The position numbers and the translations under genes are program-made. The notes below the pieces were generated by a model. That model did not search any database. It was not told the origin of the DNA and worked only from the letters and a program-made list of their open reading frames with translations. A DNA stretch of 64,000 nucleotides from Trichobilharzia szidati. Lineage: Eukaryota > Platyhelminthes > Trematoda > Strigeidida > Schistosomatidae. Positions 14,037 to 25,573 of this stretch are shown here, in pieces (the first letter of the stretch is position 1; each line of letters begins with the position of its first letter). Location of the stretch: the NCBI GenBank assembly GCA_944472155.2, contig OX235273.1:34197204-34261203 (forward strand), in the 5' to 3' direction.

Positions 14037-14335
14037 AAATGAGAAGGCGTAATTTATCCGAAACGTGTAGTGTATTTCCGCAACGCATTTCAAAATGATC
14101 ACACACGAACTTGTCATTTACCACTATGGGTAAAATTTATTTTGGTCAAGTCTCACAGTGCAATACAGTAATATTTCAGTAATATATATATTGGATTGAT
14201 ATGATTATGAGCAATAAATGGTGCTCGAAACGTCATCAGTAAATATTACTGTATAACACTGTGAGACTTTATCAAAATAAATTTTACCCATAATGGAATT
14301 ATAATCTACCACAGTGCACAAACTTGTCATTTACT
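14037..14335. repeat. PLE-terminus-like repeat with inverted repeat
   Basis: About 14037-14125 ('aggcgtaatttatccgaaac...gcaacgcatttcaaaa...gatcacacacgaacttgtc') recurs at 17885-17975, 51648-51735 and, reversed, 52405-52505, where copies flank a PLE fragment. Next to it, about 14125-14182 and 14243-14295 form an inverted repeat around 'atgggtaaaatttattttg' and 'gtctcacagtg'. Between the arms, 'gagc...gctcgaaacgtcatcag' (14207-14240) recurs at 21000-21030 and resembles a hammerhead 3' half with GTC as the cleavage triplet. I infer a PLE pseudo-LTR relic. Confidence 0.55.
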
Positions 14336-14935
14336 TTTACACAGATCAACACAGAGCATCAATAAATACAATATAAGTTCAATTGTCAAAAGTTCAAGGT
14401 AATACATAAGAGGTAGGAAAATCACGTAAAACATTGGATAAGAAGAAGAAAAAAGGGGTGACAATGTTTCTAAGTAAATTCAGCCCTCATTCTACAGTTG
14501 GATTACCAAAGCATGTTCAGAGGAATGACCAGAAGTAGTTTATTTGTTTATCAACCTTATATATCTGAGTGTATTTCCAATAGTGCATATTAAATTTGAT
14601 AATTAAAAATCTGCTTTATTAACCTTTGTTGCTTGTCTTAAATGACTAGTGATTCTTTTAACACAAAATAGATTTAAGCCCTTTTGTATCTAAGGTTTCA
14701 ATGAATTTACGTGTGTGATTCAAACTTGTTTCAGAGATATGTTTAAGCCATTACTGAAATTAACCTAAGATGTGCATTGCCACAGATTATGTTGGGCATC
14801 TTTTTTCAGGACTAATTAGGGTAGGTACCAAGACAATGTCAAACCTATATGGCATCCTGTGTTCGCTAATACAACAGGATTCATTCACTTTATAATATCC
14901 TCATCTAACACTAACTCAGAATAGCATGGGCATAT
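14336..14935. other. No recognisable feature
   Basis: AT-rich, no frames above 60 codons, no matches seen to other parts of the window. Confidence 0.4.
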
Positions 14936-14939
14936 ATTT

Positions 14940-15122
14940 TTTGATCACAGCTTGATTCCACACCGTATTTTTTCTGTACAGGTATGGAATTTTCAGTATG
15001 TGATATCGGTAGCCCAAATTTTGCAGTCCGACCATTGATATCAGGTGTGCGTTTGCAGGGGATCAAACCCCGGACCATGTGCATGGTCGGCGAGAGATCT
15101 AACCACTGTGCCACCGACGCAC
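14940..15122 (-). repeat. tRNA-headed SINE
   Basis: On the minus strand, a tRNA-like head with A box (tggcacagtggttag, about 15113-15099) and B box (ggtttgatcccc, about 15072-15061) leads into the same body as the elements at 1-155 and 60062-60245, ending in an A-rich tail near 14940. It is nearly full length. The B box carries a C-to-T change against the GGTTCGANTCC consensus. The short frames across it are a by-product. Confidence 0.8.
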
Positions 15123-16135
15123 AATGATCTTAGTTCAGAGAGCCTTTCCTAGTGTTTATTGCTTTCAAATTTATTCCTTGTCGATTTTTTTTAGTTCGAC
15201 TTTGTACTACTTCAGACTACTAAGTAGTACTAAACTTTTCGAATTTTTTCTCTAAGTAATAATATTCTGCTTTCTATATAGCAGTTATCCCCTTATTTTA
15301 AACGGTATCTGCTGCATATGGTTTACCTTAATTCCCTCTCTCTTCGACATAGTTTATTTAGATCCGTTTATTCTCTAACTGGCCTTCGAGAGACATAAAT
15401 CTGACCGCCTTTGGCAGAGCTTTGCCTTTCTTACCTATTGACGAATATTGACTGTGCATTTCAAGGCATTCATCCACATACCCCTCAAAATTTGCAGTTT
15501 GTTCATTATATTTCATTATTTTAGGTAAAGTGTAGTACCGCACTTCAGATAAATCCTGTGGTTTCGATTTTACCCGTAACTCAAACGGTTAGTTAATTAA
15601 TCGCTCACAATTATCGATTCGGATCTCTAAAAAGATAGCTACACCCAACTTAATTTCATCTAAGTACAATTTCAGTTCACCTTAAAAGGAATCCGTGAAA
15701 CCACATACACTTGTAAAATAATCCGACACCGAAGTGATAACGGGACTTGTTTGACTCAGAGTCAAGTCATCATTTTGTGTGAGACTATAAAGCGATTCCT
15801 CATAACCCAAAATGACAGCATTAAACCTTTGGTGAGAGGGAAGTGTCTCTGTTATTTCCCATCATCAAACTGTTGATAATTCCAATCCTTCTGTTCTGAT
15901 ATCCCTTATCTATGGATGGAATAATGTAGGAACTTGCAAGTGTTCGGTGTAAACGAAGACCATACTGTTCTCTATTACAAATGGAGACTGCTGCACAAGT
16001 TGCATTTATCTAATAGGCAACAGGTTTACATAAATTTGTGTTTGTGACTATTACGGTGATCAGTGACTTACACTTGTGTTAGCAGACAAATCGAAAGATA
16101 ATTGACAGAAATGTTCAGTAAGGTAGGCCTTCAGA
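15123..16135. other. No recognisable feature
   Basis: Only short frames. A 61-codon minus-strand frame at 15358-15543 is not recognisable and has no support. Confidence 0.4.
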
Positions 16136-16139
16136 ATCT

Positions 16140-16480
16140 GCATATTTTCTGCTAAGTGATGTTGTGGTGGTGTGATACAGACAGTGTGTGCCAACAGATT
16201 ATGATTCTCACATATTTCCACAGTTCAATACAGTATTAGCAACATAATACGATATATCTATTTGAAAGTTCTGTTTGTTGCTGGAGTCAGAATATTATTC
16301 TGAGAGTTGAATACTGCGTCAGCAACAGAATACTAGATACACATATTTGGACATTATATTTGCTGTTAAGGATAGATTACATTTCACGCAACTCATTACT
16401 GAGTTAGCGACAGAAAACCATGTATATATGTGAACATTATATTACATGTTGTTCAATGTAAACGAAAATATAAATATGTA
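16140..16480 (+). repeat. Dispersed repeat A (decayed, internally repeated)
   Basis: The stretch 'gtgtgatacagacagtgtgtgccaac...ttctcacat...cacagttcaa...ttagcaaca...atacgatatatctatttgaa' recurs at 33816-33975, 39118-39360 and, reversed, 42650-42800. In this copy the sub-unit 'gacagaatac / cagcaacagaatac' is repeated about three times with changes, a small irregular tandem array; the copy at 39118 shows the same amplification. Confidence 0.7.
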
Positions 16481-17870
16481 TAAACAGAGGTTTGATTAAT
16501 TAAAAATATAGCTTCGTTTCCAGGTCTTGCCTTCTGTTGTTACAGTGTGATAGATTGAATCCAATCAGACAGAGAACCTGTTACCGTGAGGTGTAAGCAA
16601 AAAGACATGATAGTGAATGTTTGAGCAATATGAGTTAACAAGCAATGAATTAGAAATGAGTAAAACAAGAGTAGTCAAATATTTCGGTAACCTGGATTCA
16701 ATGTTGAGTATGATGTATCTGACTTGTGGTTGAAGCCCATTAGATGCCGATCTTTCGGATGAACGTTGTGTGAATTAGCATTACACAATGTTCTTGCATT
16801 GTTTTGTCATTGCTATTATGATCACTCTGATTATCATATTTTTGAGTGATAACTCGAACAACCACACAAGTACTATATGTCTGTGCTGAATTAGAAATTA
16901 CACAAAGAACGTATCTGCCTAAACAGTTTACCCTAAATATCAAGGAAATATTAAAATTTAAGTTTATGCCTTTCATCATCATGAAAAGCGGAAGAAATGG
17001 ACACTGTAGCGGAACCAAATACGTCGACGGCTCAGGCTGTGAACCACATCTCCACAGCTTAGTTTAATGAGAACTCGCTGAAAACAATCAGATTGTACTA
17101 TAATAAACAAAGCGATGCACATATCGATTGAGAGCTGATAAACTGACAGCAGTCACAGAACCCCTCAAGTCTACAGATGCTTAGTTGCAGTTTGCTACTC
17201 TCAACAGATCACACACACACATCACACCATTAGAGATGGAAAACGTGATGTTAACGTGATGATGAAAACGTGATCATAATTCATAAACGACCATTCCAAA
17301 ATTAATTGTAACAAATAAGTGGGTAAAAAGTTCATTTATGTTAACTACTCTTCAGTTTGGTATAATTATCACTTAACAGAGTCTATCTACAGTGCTATTT
17401 TCTGATAAATTCCGAGGGTTACTGACTATTACCAGGAAGTTTAATATGTGCATATGCTAAACAGCAATGTGTGAATAATCACTTTGTATAATAAAAATTT
17501 TATTTAAGGTAATTATTATTATTTTGTTCCAACTCATAGGTAAGATAGGCACAAATATTTATGTTTGACCTATATGAAACAAATTTATGTAGGCCTTATT
17601 ACTGAAGGAATCAAGAAAGTTAAATTGGCTCGAATTCCATGGTAGTAAGGTAGTCTATATAAAATGTCACCCTCAACCTTATCAAAGGTAAATGCTTTGG
17701 TTGTCTGAAGGGAATGCAAGAGGAATCGCTTTTGGCCGCCAACGTCATCCCACCTAGGACAGATAGTCAAATGAAGTCTGTACTAATACTGCATGACTGG
17801 AATTAATAATGTGCTATAGAATTTTAGCTACTGGCTGTATGGCAAAGGATGTCGAACTCGGGTAGGATCA
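16481..17870. other. No recognisable feature
   Basis: Short overlapping frames on both strands at 16740-17067 are not recognisable. A (CA)n-like tract of about 14 bases lies near 17210. Confidence 0.35.
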
Positions 17871-17879
17871 GAAGAGCAA

Positions 17880-17980
17880 GGTTGATATTCATTAAGAAGA
17901 CGTAATTTATCTAAACTTTGTAACGTATTTGTGCGACATATTCCGTTCATTCTCAGCACACACGTACTTATCATACACAT
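17880..17980 (+). repeat. PLE-terminus-like repeat, short copy
   Basis: 'aagaagacgtaatttatctaaac' through 'cacacacgtacttatca' parallels the repeat at 14037-14125 and the inverted repeats flanking the PLE fragment at 51640-52505. Confidence 0.5.
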
Positions 17981-18829
17981 GTATGTAGAAGGTAACAGAA
18001 AATAAATGATCAAAACATAGTTCAAACATTCAGCAGGTTAAGATCACAGATTCATTAAATGATTAAAAATTTATTTATCTTGCAAATGAAAACGGAAAAC
18101 TTGAAAGTTGATAAAGCAGGATACTTTTTACACCCACCAAATTAAAATATTTTCTGGTTCAAAAGTCGAGAGTTTGAATCTTGAATACTTTTTAAAGGAA
18201 TTCTATAAAATTTCTGTGGAGACGTCAGATAGGTTTGGAAAATCGTGAGACAAGTCCTACCGTACGAATGGGTACGTTAATGAGTGAACTACAGTCTGGC
18301 CGTTGCTTTGATAACGTGTTTATCACGAGTGGAACCACAGATTTGACAGCTGGTGTATGTGCTTGGTCAAAAATACTAATAGTGTATGGTTACCATGTGA
18401 GGGACCAAGAGTGAAGGCCTCCTACTCTGAATCCCGTCCAGAGGTAAATACCATATCTGATGATTGGCTGTGCAAGCTTACTTATTCCTTTTGGAGTTTA
18501 ACTAAACCATGTTTTCGGCTAGGCCAATTGGGTCTGGTGCTGCACCAGAGGTAAGCGTTGACCAGATATGTACTTTTGGTATGAGCTTTAGGATATTCAG
18601 TCGTTCAAAGAGAAACTAAGGTTTTGCTGGAGAAACACTGCGAGTGCTTGTCTCTCATTCATTTCTCTAGTTACTGGACTGTATGTAAAAGGATTCATGC
18701 CAATGTGGAAGTATGCGGTTTATAGGACATGTGTATCAATACACTGTACATCCTAATATATGTACTATTTTGTGTTCTTACATATGTACCGCAGACATCT
18801 ATTAACTTGAAGTCACCTTGAAAATCCAG

Positions 18830-18910
18830 TACACTTGATATAAGAAAATAGATTCGGATATTCAACACTAATGTCAAGTCAATAAGTGCTCCTGCATGCT
18901 CCAAATACAT
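18830..18910 (+). mobile_element. Tiny RTE LINE scrap
   Basis: One frame encodes a peptide like 'IRIFNTNVKS', the segment that occurs just after the RT domain in the RTE copies at 26040-27665 and 57700-58270. Only about 60-80 bases can be matched. Confidence 0.35.
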
Positions 18911-19914
18911 CATTGTATGTCAGTTTATTGTTACTTTATATCACTTATCCAACCACTAGAAACCAACAGGGATTTCCGGGAAGTCGACTCGTTCTAGTTA
19001 GGTACTGTGTATCGATGCACATGCATGACCTTACCGGTGATCGGACCATGGACTATCATGTTACAAGGCGAACTCTTTGACCATCCAGCCAGTGCATCAT
19101 AATCCATTTGCTTATGAATTCTAACTTGTGTTCCAGTAGCTGAATGGTCAGCAAAGTTGCTTAGTAACCTGAAAGTTTCATTGGAAGTTAATTATAAGAA
19201 GTAGACTGTTGCTGAAGTATTCACAGCATTGTATTTCAGTCTAAACAACTTCAAGATTGTCACTATTTCAGTCATTCGAAGCAATTATTCATTCAATTCG
19301 TTATCAACTTTTTCTAGCATCTTAAAAGACTTTAGACCTGAACACCTTATAATTTTCACACATCTACACTGACGTGTTGCCATGAATTTCTCGCCATCAT
19401 TTTTTAGATAATTTATCTGTATCTGAGTTATCTGGTATCAATAATTGTCCCTGACTGTATCAAATTCAAACGGAGTGATTCGCTAGTGAGATGATGCAGA
19501 CCGAACAATTGCTTAATGTGTAAAATAAATGGGTTTGGGCAAATGCACCTGCACTTGAAATAGGAAATTCTAAGGCATCTGAGATATACCCTGGATAATT
19601 AATGGATAAAATCTGAGTTTACTATTTTTGTTGTAACTCTAATGATAGTGGGATTGTGGATTCGTTCTATAACTATTTCAATACAACCATTATATACGTC
19701 CCCAAACTTCAGTGACAGAAACTTCAGCGCTCGACAATAATATTATGTCCGATGGACTACTCTTCCTAACAGTTAGAAGAAGCACATGATTGACTGGGAT
19801 GGCCATATCTATTGTTCGATACTAACAGAAACAACGTTATAAATTACAGCCAATTGTGTAGTTGATTTGTATAAGCAATATATTACTCTCTTAAGAAACA
19901 AAGTTAGCCGTATT

Positions 19915-20390
19915 ATTATAATTGATTGTCCCTTGGGATCCTTGTGGAACACATGGCTTCACAAGCATATCTCCATTCCACTCGATTCTCTCTTATCACT
20001 TCCATTAGAATTCAGGAATGTACACAAGCAGTCATATCAGCTTCTCATGATCTTCTCTATGTCACTTTCAGCCCCCTACCTAACTCCATCTTTCTCATTC
20101 GGATTATATTTGGGAGCGTTTTGTAGAATATAATTTGAATGTCCCTTCGGAGAATATCCAATCCATTGACATATACATCTGCATATTTTCAAGTTTTACT
20201 TCGTACGTATTTCATTGAATAATATTTTGATAACTAGCTGACGTCACTTTTAGAACCAACGGAAACTCAGAAAATACTGGATAGCGGTTTCGCCCTAGTT
20301 TTGAAATATTTAGTAGAGCGCCCCTGCCAGGATTCAAACCCAGGCTTGGAACTGGTTGAAAAACTAGCGAGCTAGGCAACTAGGTTAGGT
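19915..20390 (-). repeat. Hammerhead-type SINE relic, second copy of the 32480-33060 element
   Basis: Reverse complement of this stretch parallels 32480-33060: B-box-like 'cctgggtttgaatcctggca' (about 20346-20327), a hammerhead 3' half 'ggcgaaaccgctatccagta' (about 20294-20275, with CGAAAC and NUH triplet ATC), 'gagtttcc', 'gaatatccaatcc', 'tctgattcgg'-like and 'tctcttatcact' blocks in the same order. The 5' core box is decayed (CTACTAA for CTGANGA). Not protein coding, although two overlapping frames of 66-88 codons cross it. Confidence 0.6.
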
Positions 20391-20980
20391 TGGTGTGAAC
20401 AATGATCCTTATTAATTTTTGTTCTTGTCTGACAAACTTAATTTGCACATATACAAAGTACTTAGATATAATGACTATTGTACAGTTAGGGGAACGAATT
20501 CGCCGAAAAGAGACTCTTTGCTAAACTGTTTGTTCTTATGTTTTGTATGGTAGTCGCAAACATGAAGCAGCAGTGGCGGGAAAACAGTAATTATTTTTGC
20601 TACCTCAATTCACGTGGAATACTTCTACAGAGATTCTATCCCTATATCTAACCACTGCGATGGGCACTTTTACCCACTCCTCAATAGCCACCGAAAGTTT
20701 TAACCAGAAAATGTAAAATCTTCTGATTAATCGTAGGTCTTCCTCATACTTATACTGTTTCAATTGTTCCAGTAGTTCAGGTTGTTTTGGGCATGCAATT
20801 AATTGGCTTCATCAGTAGGTTCGAGAACGTTTACCACTTTGATGCGGTTATGGTGTAATGAAATGCATAAAACGTTTATTACCGTCACACTTAGTGGATA
20901 CATGATATCGGACTAGCGCTAACAAATTCATTATGGATAAGATTTCATGTATATATAAAAGTGAAGGAAAACGTTGTGTG
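20391..20980. other. No recognisable feature
   Basis: Short frames only, nothing recognised. Confidence 0.35.
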
Positions 20981-20982
20981 AA

Positions 20983-21115
20983 TAACTTGATGTGATTATG
21001 AGTAATAATTTGTGCTCGAAACGTCATCAGTTAATATTACTGTGTAACACTGTGTGATTTATCAAAATAAAATCTCATCCATAACGGAGTTACACTCCAC
21101 CACAGTGCCCAATTT
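20983..21115 (+). repeat. PLE-terminus-like repeat (hammerhead-like half)
   Basis: 'gtgctcgaaacgtcatcag' and 'ttactgtgtaacactgtg' through 'cataacggagttacactccaccacagtgc' match 14223-14330. Upstream 'ttgat' can pair with 'atcag' after the GTC triplet (stem I) and 'gagt...gctc' can pair (stem II); the CTGANGA box is changed to gTGATtA in both copies. Confidence 0.5.
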
Positions 21116-22165
21116 TTATACTTATATGAATAACGCTAACAAAGTCTTGAGATTTATGAACCCAGTTGTGAATTCGTTGTCCCCACGCCATGCTTGACGG
21201 TAATTTAATAGACGATACTAAAAATCAGAAAAACGGAATCAGAGACATATAAATAGCCATGTTTTCACGATCAACTTGGTCTTCACCATTGTTCCTTCTA
21301 TGGAAACAGTAGGTTATATGTATATAATGAACCGATAAATGAGTGTGTATAGATAGGTATTCCCGTGTCTTCTTGAAAGGACTTATTATAACACGCACCA
21401 TGAACTTACTCGCTTTTTCCACAATAAGATGCATTGGCATAACGTCCGCGCTGGGTGTAATCCTATCAAAACTCTTCCCAGCGTCATTTTAGCAGCAGAT
21501 TGTTCTTGTATGAACCGTAGGTAGGTTTTCATAGGATACTAGATTCATACAAACTGCTTTGAAAGGCTGATATTTAGTCAGACTTTGATTAAGAATCACG
21601 CAAATATCTCAGGCTTTTCCAACAACACTATGCAATCAGATATTTTCACTGCGAGTTGAAATTACAGATTCAGCAGCACATTTTCCTTGGATTCGATTCT
21701 CCGCCAGAACTTTCATTTGTGTCAACGACTCCCTACAGTTTCTAATTCCCTTACTCCATGGCCTCCTCCATGATACTCACAGTCATGCAATGACACGACT
21801 CTCATTCGGAACCCTTAGAGTGCTAAAATGAGCAAAACACAAATCGTTGCAGGAAAGCTTGAGATAGAAAATTGTTTGTTGCTTGTGACTGCTTTCATTC
21901 ATCATCAATTTGAATATCATTCAGCCATGTTAGCTAAAAATGTCCCCCAGCTTTACACAAGGGTCTCAATTATTCGAAGACTGGTCACTTGTCTTCTCAG
22001 GTTTGGTAAGTTGCAAGAAGTAACAGGATCTTTTTCTTCTATTTGGGCTAAATCAACAAGAGGTACCAATATCTCAATTTATGTTGGTGTCTAACACGAA
22101 GATTGAACTGCGTGTCGTGCTGCATACCACAGACAACAGCAGTTATAAAAGTAGAGGCATCAAAG
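21116..22165. other. No recognisable feature before the LTR element
   Basis: Short frames at 21225-21440 (minus) and 21828-22094 (plus) are unrecognised. No repeat match was seen. Confidence 0.35.
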
Positions 22166-22169
22166 AGGT

Positions 22170-22459
22170 TGTAGTAACCCATTTTATTAATCATCATCGT
22201 ACTATACTTTCATTGTATAATTGTACTTTGATTTGTTTATTACTCTAAATCTTGCATGTTAACAATTGATACCTTTTGTGCTCGCTCGATTTTTGAATTT
22301 GGATTGCTGCAATAATACACTATCGTATTCCTTCGCAAGTGCCTTTTGAATTACGTTGCGGAGGTCGAGTAATCGCAACGTTAGGGCACAAATATAAACG
22401 CGAAGAAATACTAGAAGATACGTGTACTCTAGTTCAGTCAAAATATAGCAGCAGCAACA
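22170..22459 (+). repeat. 5' LTR
   Basis: 290 bases, near-identical to the 3' LTR with about a dozen scattered differences (for example cgtattcc against catattcc, cgga against tgga). The modest divergence suggests an insertion that is not very recent. Confidence 0.75.
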
Positions 22460-22532
22460 AATTGGTGCGCCCGACGATAACTTGCTGACTCCGACGACGA
22501 CGACTTTTTGACCTCGACGCGTCGTTACACTT

Positions 22533-22640
22533 GTTGGATTAATAAAACTTTAATCTTCGTGGATCTATATATTTATTAGATATCCCGAACTCATTTTTGT
22601 GTTTGCTCATAGCACTACAATTGGTGAGCCTGACATAGCT
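22533..22640 (+). repeat. LTR-end-like leader inside the element
   Basis: 'ttggattaataaaac...' to 'acaattggtgagcctgac' resembles the R-U5 end of another retroelement: an AATAAA-type signal followed about 80 bases later by a second primer-site-like 'attggtgagcctga'. This suggests a chimaeric leader or an older element within the first. Confidence 0.35.
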
Positions 22641-22739
22641 GATTGATGGACTACATCATTTCGAAGTATACACAGTGGAATAAATCATCTTTGCCATCGC
22701 ATTAACTTTTATAACTTCATAACATTTGGATGTATAATT

Positions 22740-23473
22740 ACTGATATTTCTGCTCAAAGTACCTCCGGACCTGGCGGCACAGCAGCTGCTATCCCAGTTC
22801 ACCCTGATACTCAAGCAGCTATAGCAGCTGGCTGTTATGCAACACCTCAGTTCCAGTTCTCTGTCCTCAAGCTTCAGCATTGTCTACAGGTGTGCAAACA
22901 CTCCTACAATGGTCTGCAACTCCATTTTCTCAAGCCGGTCCTACAGCTGTTCAATTACAACAGTTTACCCAATCACCTCAACAACAACAGATTCAAGCAC
23001 AAGCTCATCAGTTACAACCAGCTCAAGAGCAAGCTTATATCCAACAACATCAGCAACAACCAACAATGATGGCAACTGACGTCTCTGTCAGTGGTCAACC
23101 TTGTACTGTAACTGCATGCTCCTATGCTACTCCCCAGTTTATCACTCTGGCACCAGGAGGTCCATTGAAAGTCATGACTGTTGGTCCTAACGGTCAATTG
23201 ATTCAAACCACTGGTTTACCACAGTTTATGCCAACTGTTTCTGTTGGAATGGCTATCAATCAACCAACTTCTACTCTCCAACCTCAGCAAACATCAATTC
23301 AAGTTACTCCTCAACGCCGAGTAACAACACCCCGGCAACAACAACAACATACTGACGGACGTTCACTATCAACCGTATCAGCAGCAGCAGCAGCTACTGC
23401 TGCACTCTTCTCTGGCACAGCCATCTCTTCTTGTACAATTCCACTTGTACAACCAGCTTTCATGGAAATAGAG
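22740..23473 (+). pseudogene. Glutamine/alanine-rich host exon copy, frameshifted
   Basis: About 240 codons in two frames: 22740 to about 22855 reads ...'GGTAAAIPVHPDTQAAIAAG'..., then a one-base shift moves the frame to the one that runs from about 22862 through 'ALSTGVQTLLQW', a Q-rich tract (about 22950-23075), 'FITLAPGGPLKVMTVGPNG', a second Q tract and an alanine run, ending with 'MEIE' at 23473. The next bases, gtaact, are a good splice donor and the following frame is intron-like. Composition resembles activation domains of eukaryotic transcription factors (Q-rich, few charges, no DNA-binding domain present). I cannot name the parent gene. Because the donor is unspliced, the capture appears to have kept genomic or unspliced sequence. 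Alternatively, this is an exon of a real gene hit by an LTR pair, but the frameshift and outer target duplication argue against it. Confidence 0.65.
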
Positions 23474-23826
23474 GTAACTGAATGTTTACCCAGGTCATTT
23501 CCATACTACCTTATTACGGTACTATTAACTGTATGTTAAGATATAAATCTATTCTGTAACTCCTTACTATAACAACCCCATCATTATTCTAATAATTTTT
23601 CCTGATTTATTGTTACATTTTGCACAACTTTCTAAACATTTTGGTTCGTTTCAAAGTTGTTAACATTTTCGAACATATACAGTTATAATCGAACCTCAGA
23701 AAACTTAAAATTCTCAATTCGGTTTTCATACCAGAAACTCGTATATATTTCTTCTGTAATTGTAATTTACAGTATCATTCCGAATACAGGTAAACTTCAT
23801 TTACCTGCATTCTACGGAGGGGCTAT

Positions 23827-24113
23827 TGTAGTGACCCGTTCTATTACTCATCATCGCAGTATACTTTCATTGTGTAATTGTACTTTGATTTGTTTATTAC
23901 TCTAAATCTTGCATGTTAACAATTGATACCTTTTGTGCTCGCTCGATTTTTGAATTTGGATTGCTGCAATAATACACTATCATATTCCTTCGCAAGTGCC
24001 TTTTGAATTACGTTGTGGACGTCGAGTAATCACAACGTAAGCACACAATTATAAACGCGAAGAAATACTAGAAGATACGTGTACTCTAGTTCAGTCAAAA
24101 TATAGCAGCAACA
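23827..24113 (+). repeat. 3' LTR
   Basis: 287 bases, same ends as the 5' LTR and followed by the aggt target duplication. It lacks one of the two 'agc' units near the 3' end. Confidence 0.75.
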
Positions 24114-24117
24114 AGGT

Positions 24118-25015
24118 CTCCTTGTCATTCATGCACCATGAAACCAATTAATTCAGTGTGACAAAATATGCTACTCAAATCAAGTGTTAGTACGAAGATT
24201 ACATTTTGGATTATAATTTAGAGTTGATGAAAGAGAAACGTATTCATAAATCTAGAATATTGATGCCAGTGAACGTTACGTTTGCTTTCACTTTCAGAAT
24301 TTTCACTAAGTTTGATGGTCTCATAGTTCAAACAGAAAATATTTACTTTGTAATGTTTCTAGTCACCATTCTCACATGTCATTTCGTTTTGTGCTTCTTC
24401 TGTCTACCTTACATGTGTTCTGTATTGTGTCACAAGGATTTCCGATTTCTTCCCTTCGTAAAACAATCCATATCTACGCTCATCAGCATTCTTGGAGAAT
24501 ACATTCCACACCATAAAACAAAGACAGGATCTTGTTAGCAGCATACGCCACATCACTTAAGAGATTTTATCTGGCTGTAGACTACTGAAGACAATTTTAC
24601 TATGAATATGAATGTGCTATGTACCTAGTTGGTGTTCACGTCACCTAAATATGCGTAACAAGCACATTTGTGGTCTCCATTGGTCTCCAGCTAACCATAT
24701 GAATCAGTCGTATCTATCACACTGCACAATCAGCACTACTGCTCACGTTTTTGTCTGAAATAGCTCTGTTTATCTTCATTTATTTAGAACACTATTGATG
24801 AACTTGATGTGAAAATAAACCACTCCGTATAAAATGTATCAGTCTTAATCAGTATCCAACCCAGTAATTTCACAAAAACTGCAGACTTATTGGGATAAAA
24901 GTCCTTTAAATACGAGTTATATTTGCAAAAATCTTACCGATATTTGTCTCTTCATCTTGATCACTTTTCTGAAGTTGCTCTAACTAGTTTCACGAAAGAA
25001 ATGTGGGGAGTACTT
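24118..25015. other. No recognisable gene
   Basis: A 110-codon frame (24206-24538) starts with TTG and has one hydrophobic stretch but no recognisable family, no splice context and no conservation evidence. Confidence 0.35.
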
Positions 25016-25022
25016 ACTTCAC

Positions 25023-25069
25023 TACTGCTGAAGAAGCCAAGTATGTCAACTCTGTGAAAATAATCAGTA
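25023..25069 (+). ncRNA. Hammerhead-like core, decayed
   Basis: CTGAAGA (25028-25034) fits the CUGANGA box; GAAAA (25056-25060) fits the second box; ATC (25063-25065) is a valid NUH cleavage triplet. TACT (25023-25026) pairs with AGTA (25066-25069) as stem I, with one unpaired G before the core exactly as at 32979. The stem II region (25035-25055) does not fold convincingly. Likely a relic of the same SINE ribozyme family. Confidence 0.4.
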
Positions 25070-25573
25070 CCTTGAATTCGCAGCTGAATTTCTTATTCAT
25101 TTATTGATGACGCCAAAATGGATTGCAAAACAAAACTATTTACATATTGAAATTACATCCAATTGACAATTGAATTCAGGGAGAAAATCTCTATGCTTCT
25201 ATAAACTTACTACAAAGAACTTCAAGTACGTTTTACTGATCGACAAGGCATTGCTTTCTTTGTCTCAATAGCATGCTACTTGTTTACTCTGCATTTTGAC
25301 TTTTCCATGTACACATTCATTCTGGTGACAGTGTCATTTGAATTTTATTGTTGGTTATTCTCCACATAGTATTACTCAGTACTTCACTATCATCATTATT
25401 GTCCTTATTATTAATATTAGTGTCAGACAGCTATACACATACTCAAGACCCCTTTAGAAATCTACTTAAACCTGTGTTGAATCGAATGAGGCAAAATGTG
25501 AGAATTTCCGTCCTATCCTGACCAAGTAAACTCTCTGTCAATTATTCTTTTTAATTAACCTGTTTCTTGTTTG

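Larger units (their letters stand above)
22166..24117 (+). mobile_element. Small non-autonomous LTR retroelement carrying a host exon
   Basis: Two direct repeats, 22170-22459 and 23827-24113, begin with TGTAGT and end with AGCAACA, so both have TG...CA ends. They are flanked by the same four bases, aggt (22166-22169 and 24114-24117), as expected for an integration duplication. Just inside the 5' LTR, 'ttggtgcgcccga' (about 22462-22474) is placed like a tRNA primer site; just before the 3' LTR a short purine-rich stretch 'ggagggg' (about 23816-23822) is placed like a polypurine tract. The interior (1367 bases) has no gag, protease or polymerase. It holds a glutamine-rich exon copy. The element would depend on enzymes from elsewhere. 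Confidence 0.75.

Noticed and set aside
15358..15543. 61-codon minus-strand frame with gag-like composition
   Set aside because: Too short, no zinc knuckle, protease or flanking LTR seen.
22740..23473. Assigning the Q-rich exon to NF-YA, NF-YC or an SP1-type factor
   Set aside because: Only composition and short phrases are similar; no DNA-binding or histone-fold domain is present, so no symbol is given.
23773..23789. 17-nt micro-exon inside the LTR element (between acag and gtaaac)
   Set aside because: Splice-like dinucleotides alone; length breaks the frame and no support exists.
24206..24538. 110-codon plus-strand frame
   Set aside because: Non-ATG start, no recognisable family, composition like surrounding AT-rich DNA.
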